From assembly GCA_029945495.1 (NCBI GenBank), contig JAQSCR010000504.1, positions 1 through 10,627 of the forward strand: a stretch of 10,627 nt of DNA, given 5' to 3'. Source of the stretch: Pseudolabrys sp. (GTDB lineage: Bacteria > Pseudomonadota > Alphaproteobacteria > Rhizobiales > Xanthobacteraceae). The notes beneath the pieces were generated by a model, which made no database searches, was not told the origin of the DNA, and saw only the letters and a program-made list of their open reading frames with translations. Below, piece by piece: positions 1-6,041 of this stretch (the stretch's first letter is position 1; each line of letters starts with the position of its first letter). The translations under genes were made by a program, and so were the position numbers.

Positions 1-31
1 GATCGCCCGCCGGTTCGCTAACAATCGAAAT

Positions 32-55
32 TGGCGGAGAGGGAGGGATTCGAAC
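32..55 (-). other. tRNA-Ser 3'-end remnant, probable attachment site
   Basis: Read on the minus strand this is the T-loop (GTTCGAAT), the 3' side of the T-stem, the acceptor strand CCTCTCC, discriminator G and an encoded CCA, as in many bacterial tRNA-Ser genes of the GGAGAGG acceptor class. The sequence beyond position 55 does not supply a pairing T-stem 5' arm, a long variable arm, a D-arm or a GGAGAGG 5' end, so this is not a whole tRNA. A short perfect 3'-end copy is the classic footprint of integration into a tRNA gene. Most tRNA-targeting elements use tyrosine integrases; here the only visible recombinase is a serine type. Confidence 0.62.
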
Positions 56-73
56 GCCTCCTTCCGCTCGAAG

Positions 74-101
74 CTAAGTCGCTTAATTAGCGCGGACTTA
101 G
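74..101. repeat. Imperfect inverted repeat next to the tRNA remnant
   Basis: The arms ctaagtc (74-80) and gacttag (95-101) are perfect 7-bp complements. The interior also has partial symmetry: gct at 81-83 against agc at 89-91 around an AT-rich centre. It lies 18 bp inside the tRNA-Ser remnant and outside any credible gene. It could be part of a recombinase or directionality-factor binding site, or an operator. There is no following T-run, so a terminator is unlikely. Function is inferred from position only. Confidence 0.4.
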
Positions 102-118
102 TTGAGGGTTAACGTTTT

Positions 119-147
119 CTGACATGCAGATAAGAGCAGGCAATATT
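119..147 (+). promoter_or_regulatory. Possible sigma70-type promoter for the core operon
   Basis: A -35-like CTGACA (119-124, five of six matches to TTGACA) is followed after exactly 17 bp by a -10-like AATATT (142-147, four of six matches to TATAAT). Transcription would start near 153-155 and run rightward through the zinc-finger-like gene and the recombinase-ParB-RepB genes. No other plausible plus-strand promoter is seen before the recombinase. Promoters outside Proteobacteria are poorly predicted by eye, so this stays tentative. Confidence 0.35.
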
Positions 148-175
148 AACTAGGTGAAGCTAAAAACAGATTTTT

Positions 176-195
176 TGGCAACCTTCTGGCAACCT
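176..195. repeat. Tandem direct repeat tggcaacct in the leader
   Basis: The 9-mer tggcaacct occurs at 176-184 and again at 187-195, an 11-bp period of about one helical turn, placing both copies on the same face of the DNA. It lies just downstream of the proposed promoter start, where a repressor or one of the ParB-like proteins could bind. Function is inferred. Confidence 0.4.
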
Positions 196-328
196 AAACG
201 GATCACGTCGCGCATTCGTTGGCGCGATGACCGGCATTGCCCAAGGTGCCGTGTGAAACCTAAAAACCAAAAAAAAGAAGTATCGAAAATGCGAACACTG
301 CGGCCGCCGCTTTTGCGCCGACCCACGG

Positions 329-745
329 GTGCGCAAGCGCCAGCGCTATTGCTCGCGGCCGACCTGCATCAAGGCCAGCCGGGGAGCGGCCCAGAAGAAA
401 TGGCTCCGCAAGGCCGCGAACCGGGATCATTTCAAGGGTGGCGAAAACCATCTTCGGGTGCAGGATTGGCGGAGCATAAACCCCGGTTATTGGCGGAAGA
501 AGACCCGTCTCGGCCGGTATATTCTGCGAGGCAAACTTGCCGAGATAGTGCGGGAATTTGCGTTACAAGATATGATGGACACGCAATTTCTCCTCCTAGC
601 GGGCCTCGTATCTCATCTCACCGGCGTTGCGTTACAAGATGAGATAGCCTCGGAGATTCGCCGACTTATCCTTCTGGGGCATGGTATCCTTAACGAGACT
701 GCCCAAGCGCCTGCTGCGTCCCGCGAAAGCGGGCAAAAACCGTAA
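329..745 (+). CDS. Small Cys-rich zinc-finger-like protein of the recombinase operon, 5' end uncertain
   Basis: The protein is basic near its start and carries the second half of a likely zinc site (RQRYCSRPTC), then a stretch ending in a basic WRSINPGYWRKK segment. A hydrophobic helical C-terminal half contains two ALQD boxes about 23 residues apart. It resembles hypothetical proteins I associate with recombinase genes in Verrucomicrobiota, from memory rather than a search. The frame is open upstream to 257, where it encodes CEHCGRRFCADP with the first Cys pair of a C-x2-C...C-x4-C finger. No ATG, GTG or TTG exists between the in-frame TGA (254-256) and the GTG at 329. The 329 start therefore loses half the zinc site, and the gene may be damaged or use an unusual start. 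No Shine-Dalgarno is seen before 329. The stop lies 27 bp before the recombinase, so co-transcription is likely. A DNA-binding accessory role is inference. Confidence 0.55.
   Translation: MRKRQRYCSRPTCIKASRGAAQKKWLRKAANRDHFKGGENHLRVQDWRSINPGYWRKKTRLGRYILRGKLAEIVREFALQDMMDTQFLLLAGLVSHLTGVALQDEIASEIRRLILLGHGILNETAQAPAASRESGQKP
558..640 (+). repeat. 14-bp direct repeat ttgcgttacaagat inside the zinc-finger-like gene
   Basis: The 14-mer occurs at 558-571 and 627-640, 69 bp (23 codons) apart and in the same reading frame. Each copy encodes the box ALQD with identical codons, including the TTA leucine codon. The repeat may reflect an internal protein duplication or a selected DNA site. Confidence 0.5.
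609..646. repeat. 10-bp perfect inverted repeat inside the zinc-finger-like gene
   Basis: The arms tatctcatct (609-618) and agatgagata (637-646) are perfect complements around an 18-nt loop. The right arm overlaps the second copy of the 14-bp direct repeat. It could be an operator, a ParB-type binding site or an mRNA hairpin upstream of the recombinase start. It lacks a T-run, so it is not a standard terminator. Confidence 0.45.
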
Positions 746-772
746 GCACGGCGAGTGACCGGGTGATCTCAA

Positions 773-2338
773 ATGGACGCCCAGACCCAGTTACCACTGC
801 CGCCCGCGACCGGGCACAACCTAATCCCGGTCGCGGCTTACGTGCGAATGTCCACGGAGCACCAGCAGTATTCGACAGAGAACCAACTCGACCGCGTGAA
901 GGAATACGCCGCCCGGCGCGGGATGGAGATTGTCCGGGTGTTCGCCGATGAGGGCAAAAGCGGACTCAGCATGAAAGGCCGCGATAGTCTGCGCCGGATG
1001 ATTGCAGAGGTGGAGGCAGGCAAAACCGAATTTAAGGCCATCTTGGCTTATGATGTCAGCCGGTGGGGCCGGTTCCAGGACGCCGACGAGAGCGGTTACT
1101 ATGAATATATGTGCAAACGCGCCGGCATCGCCGTCCATTATTGCGCGGAGCAATTTGAGAACGACGGTAGCCCGACATCGAACATCATCAAAAGCGTCAA
1201 ACGCTCGATGGCAGGCGAATACAGTCGGGAACTTTCGACCAAGGTATTCCAGGGCGCTTGCCGGCTTATTCAGATGGGGTTCAAACAGGGCGGCTCTGCC
1301 GGGTTCGGATTGCGCCGGATGCTCATTGACCAAGCCGGCCAGCCGAAGGGTGAGCTCAAGTTTGGCGAGCAAAAGAGCCTCCAGACCGACCGGGTGGTGC
1401 TGGTGCCCGGTCCGGAGGAGGAGCAAGAAATCGTCCGTGAGATCTACCGGGCTTTTCTCGACGGGAAAACCGAACGTGAAATCGCAGATGCCCTCAATGA
1501 GAAGAAAATCCTCACCGACCTCGGCCGGGCATGGACTCGTGGCACAATCCATCAAATCCTCACCAACGAGAAATACATCGGCAACAGCGTGTATCACCGC
1601 ACTTCATTCAAATTGAAGCGCAAGCACATCCTGAATCCCCCGGAGATGTGGATTCGGTCGGACAAGGCATTCCCAGCGGTAGTCGATCCGGCGCTATTCG
1701 CGCAGGCGCAGGTCGCCATTCTGGCACGAGCCAAACGCTATTCTGACGAGGAGATGCTGACCGCATTGAAAGACCTATGGACACGGCACGGGCGGGTTTC
1801 AGGACTGCTGATCGACGAGCAGGACAGTATGCCATCGAGTGCCGCATTCCGGCACCGCTTCGGCAGTCTGGTTCGAGCCTACCAGTTGGTCGGCTACACA
1901 CCTCGGACGGATTACGCCTTTCTGGAGATCAACCGCTACCTCCGCGGCCGGCATCCGGAGATCGTGCAGGAAGTGATTACGCGGCTCGCCGGGATCGGCG
2001 TGTCGGTCGAGCGCGACCCCAAGACCGAATTGCTGGTGCTGGATCACGAGCTGACGGTTTCTCTAGTGCTGTCCCGCTGTTTGCGCACGGAGGCCGGTTC
2101 TTCCCGCTGGATGCTCCGTTTTGAAGAGGGCCTCAAGCCGGACCTGACGATTGCCGTTCGTATGGATGAGACCAACGAGCGCATAAAGGATTACTACCTC
2201 CTCCCCGCCATCGACCTCACTGAGGCCAAGATGCGATTGGGAGAAAACAATCATGCCATGCTTGATGCGTATCGCTTCGATGATTTGGAATTCTTCTTCG
2301 AGATGGCCGAACGGATTTCAGTGGAGGATGCCGCATGA
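773..2338 (+). CDS. Large serine recombinase (resolvase/invertase superfamily) with atypical C-terminus
   Basis: This 521-residue enzyme should cut and rejoin DNA through a phosphoserine link to integrate or excise the element. The catalytic resolvase domain (about 18-165) has YVRMSTEHQ with R25 and nucleophile S27, the DEGKSG segment, and YDVSRWGRF with R97 and R100. The long-helix motif GEYSRELSTK follows. A Recombinase-type DNA-binding domain (about 170-320) contains the ADALNEKKI...WTRGTIHQILTNEKYIGN signature. The usual Cys zinc ribbon is absent. Residues 323-376 instead read like a homing-endonuclease-associated repeat (LKDLWTRHGRVSG...FRHRFGSLVRAY), and 377-521 form an unrecognised alpha/beta-looking tail. 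The ATG at 773 leaves 17 residues before the resolvase fold; no clear ribosome site precedes it. The gene ends in an ATGA overlap with the next one. Family certain; role in this element inferred. Confidence 0.93.
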   Translation: MDAQTQLPLPPATGHNLIPVAAYVRMSTEHQQYSTENQLDRVKEYAARRGMEIVRVFADEGKSGLSMKGRDSLRRMIAEVEAGKTEFKAILAYDVSRWGRFQDADESGYYEYMCKRAGIAVHYCAEQFENDGSPTSNIIKSVKRSMAGEYSRELSTKVFQGACRLIQMGFKQGGSAGFGLRRMLIDQAGQPKGELKFGEQKSLQTDRVVLVPGPEEEQEIVREIYRAFLDGKTEREIADALNEKKILTDLGRAWTRGTIHQILTNEKYIGNSVYHRTSFKLKRKHILNPPEMWIRSDKAFPAVVDPALFAQAQVAILARAKRYSDEEMLTALKDLWTRHGRVSGLLIDEQDSMPSSAAFRHRFGSLVRAYQLVGYTPRTDYAFLEINRYLRGRHPEIVQEVITRLAGIGVSVERDPKTELLVLDHELTVSLVLSRCLRTEAGSSRWMLRFEEGLKPDLTIAVRMDETNERIKDYYLLPAIDLTEAKMRLGENNHAMLDAYRFDDLEFFFEMAERISVEDAA

Positions 2339-3222
2339 AAGAAGCCGACGAATCACAGGTCCGACTGATTCCAGTAGATAAAATCCGGGTCATTAACCCA
2401 CGAGTGCGGGACCCGAAGAAGTTCGAGAAAATCGTGGAAAACATCGCCGCGCTCGGGCTCAAAAAACCCATTACGGTTACGGCTGGCATCCCCGGTGAGG
2501 ATGGCGCTGAAACGTTCGACCTCGTGTGCGGCCAAGGACGGCTGGAGGCGTTCAAGGCTCTCGGTCAAACGGAGATTCCCGCTCTCGTGCGCGGCCTTTC
2601 TAAAACAGACGGCCTGCTCGCCAGCCTGATCGAAAACATCGCGCGACGACGGGTGCGCACTCTGGACCAAGTGAAGATGATCCAGTGGATGAAGGAACAG
2701 GGGCACAGTCACGGCGACATCGCCGCCCGCACCGGTCTCGGCGAGGAATACGTGAAGGACATCCTCAACTTGCTCCGCACCGGAGAGGAACGGCTCTTGG
2801 AGGCGGTGCTCCACGGCAAGATTCCGATCACGATTGCCATTGGTATCGCGGGGACATCCGACGAACACTCCCAGCGCCTCCTTGTGGAGACCTATGACCG
2901 GGGTGACTTGAACCAGAAAACTCTTTCGGCCTTCAAGCGGATCGTCGATCAACGTCGATATTTTGGAAAAGGTTACGGCCCGCGCAAGAGTCGCGGTCCT
3001 GGTCGCACCACGGCCGAAAGTCTGGTCAGAGCCTATAAATTGGAGAGCCAGCGCCAGAAAATCATGGTGAAGAAGGCCAAGCTTTGTGAGGTGCGCTTGT
3101 TGTCCGTGTCGGCGGCGGTCACGGTGTTGGTCGCGGACGAGGATTACGTGAATCTGCTTCGGGCCGAAGATTTGGGCACCATGCCAAAATTCTTGGCGGA
3201 ACGCGCGAGGCAGACGCGATGA
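2335..3222 (+). CDS. ParB-like nuclease/CTPase-fold protein (first of two)
   Basis: This 295-residue protein has the ParB/Spo0J N-terminal fold: IPVDKIRVINPRVRDP opening, a KFEKIVENIAALGLKKPITV strand-helix unit, CGQGRLEAFKALG (65-77) in place of the GERR-type nucleotide motif, and IENIARR (99-105) matching the ENxxR box. A helix-turn-helix follows at about 118-147 (HGDIAARTGLGEEYVKDILN). The C-terminal third is basic and has no clear family. Such proteins bind a DNA site and, in true ParBs, CTP, then slide on DNA; whether this one does is unknown. GGAGG at 2323-2327, 7 nt before the ATG, is a good ribosome site. The ATGA overlaps on both sides imply coupled translation with the recombinase and the second ParB-like gene. 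No ParA ATPase is present, which argues against ordinary plasmid partition. Confidence 0.88.
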   Translation: MKEADESQVRLIPVDKIRVINPRVRDPKKFEKIVENIAALGLKKPITVTAGIPGEDGAETFDLVCGQGRLEAFKALGQTEIPALVRGLSKTDGLLASLIENIARRRVRTLDQVKMIQWMKEQGHSHGDIAARTGLGEEYVKDILNLLRTGEERLLEAVLHGKIPITIAIGIAGTSDEHSQRLLVETYDRGDLNQKTLSAFKRIVDQRRYFGKGYGPRKSRGPGRTTAESLVRAYKLESQRQKIMVKKAKLCEVRLLSVSAAVTVLVADEDYVNLLRAEDLGTMPKFLAERARQTR

Positions 3223-4097
3223 AGACCGTAGTTCATGCGGCCTTTGACCTAGCCGGGGTCACGCTCCCGCTCACGTCCATCCATCCGATCCGGCAGGTTA
3301 AACCGTCCGACCATGCCTTCGGCAAATATAAGGCCGTGGTGTCCTCAATCCGGGAGGTAGGCGTGATTGAGCCGTTGATCGTGCATCCGCAGCGAGGCTC
3401 ACGCGGCACCTACCTGCTGCTCGATGGACACATGCGGCTGAAGGCCCTCCAGGAGCTGGGCCGCACCGAGGCGTTCTGTCTGATAGCCAAAGACGACGAT
3501 GCCTTTACCTACAATGACAAGGTCAGTCGCCTTTCACTGATTCAGGAGCACGCCATGATTGTGCGGGCCATCGACCAGGGTGTCACTGCCGACCAGATTT
3601 CGAAGGCGCTTAGCATCGACATCGCCAAGGTCAGATCGAGTCTCAACCTGCTCGACGGAATTGATGCCGATGCGGTCGAGCTTTTGAAGGATAAGCCGAT
3701 CACGGCTTCGTCATTGAGACTATACCGCAAGGCGAAGCCCATGCGTCAGGTCGATATGGCCCACCTCATGGTCAGCGGAAACAACTACACCTGGGCGTAT
3801 GCTGAGGCGCTCATCATCGGGACCCCAGCCGACCAGCTTGTCGGCAGCGCCAAGCGGAAGGAAACGCATGGCATTTCTGAAGAGGAGATTTCCCGGATGG
3901 AAAAAGAAATGGAGGTGTTGGAACGGGACTACCGACTTTATCAGGACCAGTTCGGCGAAAATTCGCTGCACCTGAACACGATCCAGCGTTACGTCAAACG
4001 CCTGCTCGAAAACACCAAGATCAAGCGATTTCTCGGCACTCGCTATCCTGAATTATTGGAGGAATTTCAGGAGTTGGCGGCAATCGAGGCACTGTAA
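3219..4097 (+). CDS. RepB-type plasmid-partition-like protein (second ParB-fold protein)
   Basis: This 292-residue protein begins with a ParB-like domain: IREVGVIEPLIVHP, then LLLDGHMRLKALQELG (66-81). In place of the ENxxR box it has YNDKVSRLSLIQEHAMI (98-114), a hallmark I associate with RepB-type proteins of the family whose C-terminal domain is named plasmid partition RepB. The helix-turn-helix is at about 118-146 (GVTADQISKALSIDIAKVRSSLNLL). Then come KAKPMRQVDMAHLM and NNYTWAYAEALI segments, and a long charged helix region from about 220 (EEISRMEKEMEVLERDYRLY) that should dimerise. GAGG at 3207-3210 precedes the ATG by 8 nt, and the start overlaps the previous stop as ATGA. It is clearly different from its ParB-like neighbour, so the pair is not a recent duplication. 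A hetero-complex on element DNA is inference. Confidence 0.9.
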   Translation: MKTVVHAAFDLAGVTLPLTSIHPIRQVKPSDHAFGKYKAVVSSIREVGVIEPLIVHPQRGSRGTYLLLDGHMRLKALQELGRTEAFCLIAKDDDAFTYNDKVSRLSLIQEHAMIVRAIDQGVTADQISKALSIDIAKVRSSLNLLDGIDADAVELLKDKPITASSLRLYRKAKPMRQVDMAHLMVSGNNYTWAYAEALIIGTPADQLVGSAKRKETHGISEEEISRMEKEMEVLERDYRLYQDQFGENSLHLNTIQRYVKRLLENTKIKRFLGTRYPELLEEFQELAAIEAL

Positions 4098-4147
4098 CCC
4101 GTTCCCTCTTCCATCCGGGAATACGCACACGTTCAGTCCAACGGGTT
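4096..4147. repeat. 8-bp inverted repeat at the end of the core operon
   Basis: The arms aacccgtt (4096-4103) and aacgggtt (4140-4147) are perfect complements separated by 36 nt, beginning at the stop codon of the RepB-like gene. The loop is long and no T-run follows, so it is a poor intrinsic terminator. A protein-binding site or chance are equally open. Confidence 0.25.
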
Positions 4148-4413
4148 GGCGCCCAGAAGCCGTAACGTCCAAAGCCGCCAGAGGCGAATATGGGCATGAG
4201 GCCGCGAGGCTTGGTGAAATATCGTTCTTTTTTGTCCGAACAGCTCTTGCGGCCCTGCCTTGGCTGCGCTGTGCTAACGGCTTAACCTATCTATGCCCTG
4301 GATCGCCCCCTCCGAAAAATACGGCGCCAACAAGGCGTTCGAAAAATGCCTCATAGCTCCTGCTGACCAGCTCCAGGCCAGCGTCGGCCTTACCGGTCTC
4401 GACACTTAAAGAA
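4098..4413. other. Core-cargo junction without an intact gene
   Basis: This 316-bp stretch separates the RepB-like gene from hsdM. The first part holds only the 8-bp inverted repeat at the RepB stop and short GC-rich hairpins. A weak promoter-like pair, TTGGCT (4260-4265) and TAACCT (4283-4288) 17 bp apart, could serve the hsd operon, but only three of six -10 bases match. The last 117 bp carry the hsdM-like fragment described separately. No clear terminator is seen for the core operon, so read-through into hsdM is possible. The region looks like the seam where the R-M cargo was joined. Confidence 0.5.
4293..4409 (+). pseudogene. 38-codon relic resembling an HsdM N-terminus
   Basis: The small ORF contains NKAFEKCLIAPADQLQ and then ASVGLTG. 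This lines up with the start of many type I methyltransferase subunits, where a pattern like FEKxLWxAADxLRANxGL opens the helical N-terminal domain, but here it stops before the conserved YxxxVLxLIFLRF segment. It ends 4 bp before the ATG of the intact hsdM, which has its own equivalent opening (KELWNAAVALRGNIEPADYKRYV). I read it as the stump of a different hsdM left by cargo exchange. It could instead be a short leader peptide coupled to hsdM translation. The likeness is by eye and short. Confidence 0.4.
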
Positions 4414-6036
4414 ATGAAAAAAGGAACGAAGAAGGCAGAAACCGGCGGCGTATCGGAGCTTCTCAAGGAGCTTTGGAATGCAGCGGTCGCGCTGCGCGGC
4501 AATATTGAGCCCGCGGACTACAAGCGATACGTGCTGCCGCTGGTCTTTTTGCGGTTCCTCTCCCTCCGCTTTGAGCAGCGCCGGTCGGAGATCGATACGG
4601 CCATCGCCGACCCGAAGAGCGATCTTTACACTCAAAACGAGCAGACGGCATGGGAGTTTCGCGAAGACCCCGACCTCTACCTCAGCAAGCAAGTCTTCCT
4701 CGTGCCCGAGCCGGCGCGTTGGGAAAACATCATCAAGATCGCCCGCGCCGACGATGTGAAAATCCAGTTGGATAACCTGCTCGCGCTCCTCGAAAAAACG
4801 TTCCCGAAACTGAAGGGTCTGCTCCCGCCCATCTACGCCGGGTCGAACCTCGACAAGGAAAACATCGCCGGGCTCATCAATCTTTTCTCCAAGGACATCT
4901 TCCGTTTCGAGGCCGGCGGTATCGACCAGCTCGGCCGCGTTTACGAATACTTCATCGGCGAGTTCGCCTCGTCCGAGGGCAAGCGCGGTGGCGAATACTT
5001 CACGCCGGAGAGCATCGTGAAGCTTCTTGTCGCCATGCTGGAGCCCACCGAGGGCAAGGTATTCGACCCGTGCTGCGGCTCCGGTGGCATGTTCGTGCAG
5101 AGCGATCACTTTGCCCAGCACAGCGGCAAGCTCTCATTTTGCGGTGTGGAGACGAAGGATTTTACCTACCGGCTCTGCCGCCTCAACCTCTTCATCCACG
5201 GGCTCGATGGCGACATCCGCCTCGGCAGTTCCTACGAGAATCGCGAACACGCCGATCTGAAGGCTAACTACATCCTCGCCAACCCGCCGTTCAACGACGG
5301 CGCGAAGGGCGAGAAGGGCTGGGGCGCAGATCGCATCGATCCCAAGGACGCTCGCTTGCGCCTGCCGGGCACCACTGAACCCCTGCCGCTTACGGCCCGC
5401 AACGCGAACACTCTTTGGATGCTCCACTTTCTCTCGCACTTGCAGGATCCCACTGCGCGCGAGCCGGGGGGCACCGCTGGTTTCGTCATGGCCACGGGCG
5501 AACTGTCGAACAACGAAATCGGCCGCCTTGCCGTCCGCCGCGCGATGGTTGAAGCCGGGCTTGTCGATTGCGTCGTCACCCTCACGGGTCAACTCTTCGC
5601 CAACACGCAGATTCCCTGCGCGCTCTGGTTCCTGAGCAAAAACCGGGGCGGCGGACACGGATTCCGGTCCCGAAAAGGCGAGGTTCTTTTCATCCATGCA
5701 AAGACCTTGGGAACGCTGATCCCTGGCTCGCGCAAACAGAAGCAACTCACCGCTGAAGAACTCGAGCGCATCGCCAGTATCTATCGGCAGTTTCGGAAGA
5801 CCGGCACCCCCGTGGCCGAGCTGGGATTCTGCGCTGTCGCCGGCATAGAACAAATTCGCGAGTTCGGCTACGCACTCACGCCCGGTCGCTACGTAGGGGC
5901 GAGCGACGACGGCGAGGAAGATGAGTCATTCGAGGAGCGGTTTCCTCATCTGAAATCAACGCTGCTGGGCCAACTCAACGCTGCGCGAGAAATGGATACA
6001 GTCGTTCGCGCAGCGCTAGAATCAATTTCAGAATAA
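4414..6036 (+). CDS. hsdM: Type I restriction-modification methyltransferase subunit (HsdM)
   Basis: The 540-residue protein transfers a methyl group from S-adenosylmethionine to adenine at the site chosen by HsdS, and is needed for both modification and restriction complexes. The helical N-terminal domain (about 10-150) has the family opening LWNAAVALRGNIEPADYKRY and VFLRFLSLRFEQRR. The Rossmann methyltransferase domain follows, with GGEYFTPESIV, SAM-binding motif DPCCGSGG (218-225) and catalytic NPPF (290-293). The NPPF tetrad is the type usual for N6-adenine enzymes. GFVMATGELSNNE and the TQIPCALWFLSKN segment are also typical. Length is normal. The ATG at 4414 has only a purine stretch before it, no strong Shine-Dalgarno. 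It starts 4 bp after the hsdM-like relic and is 5 bp before hsdS, so it heads the hsd operon. Confidence 0.96.
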   Translation: MKKGTKKAETGGVSELLKELWNAAVALRGNIEPADYKRYVLPLVFLRFLSLRFEQRRSEIDTAIADPKSDLYTQNEQTAWEFREDPDLYLSKQVFLVPEPARWENIIKIARADDVKIQLDNLLALLEKTFPKLKGLLPPIYAGSNLDKENIAGLINLFSKDIFRFEAGGIDQLGRVYEYFIGEFASSEGKRGGEYFTPESIVKLLVAMLEPTEGKVFDPCCGSGGMFVQSDHFAQHSGKLSFCGVETKDFTYRLCRLNLFIHGLDGDIRLGSSYENREHADLKANYILANPPFNDGAKGEKGWGADRIDPKDARLRLPGTTEPLPLTARNANTLWMLHFLSHLQDPTAREPGGTAGFVMATGELSNNEIGRLAVRRAMVEAGLVDCVVTLTGQLFANTQIPCALWFLSKNRGGGHGFRSRKGEVLFIHAKTLGTLIPGSRKQKQLTAEELERIASIYRQFRKTGTPVAELGFCAVAGIEQIREFGYALTPGRYVGASDDGEEDESFEERFPHLKSTLLGQLNAAREMDTVVRAALESISE

Positions 6037-6041
6037 ACCCC

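Noticed and set aside
32..120. A complete tRNA-Ser gene on the minus strand
   Set aside because: Only the T-loop, 3' T-stem and acceptor/CCA are present; no pairing T-stem arm, D-arm or GGAGAGG 5' end is found at the expected distance.
268..280. IS-type programmed -1 frameshift at the A tract
   Set aside because: The downstream coding frame is reached by a +1 (or -2) shift from the 154 frame, not the -1 shift used by IS1/IS3-type elements, and no transposase follows.
154..642. A 162-residue plus-strand ORF starting at GTG 154
   Set aside because: Beyond about 276 it reads the real zinc-finger-like gene in the wrong frame, giving proline/arginine/alanine-rich sequence without family features. 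Its first 40 codons matter only if a frameshift at the A8 tract is real.
821..1597. Long minus-strand ORF (258 codons) opposite the recombinase
   Set aside because: It is antisense to a gene with clear catalytic motifs and shows no family signature; long antisense frames are expected in GC-rich codons.
2335..4097. A standard plasmid parAB or repABC replication/partition locus
   Set aside because: There is no ParA/RepA ATPase and no RepC-like initiator in the window, and the genes overlap a recombinase instead.
4025..4198. Short minus-strand ORF across the end of the RepB-like gene and the junction
   Set aside because: It overlaps the well-supported RepB C-terminus, has no ribosome site I can see and matches no family; half of it is antisense shadow.
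4390..5121. Minus-strand ORF of 243 codons opposite hsdM
   Set aside because: It mirrors the strongly conserved HsdM coding frame; the same applies to other antisense frames inside hsdM, hsdS and hsdR.
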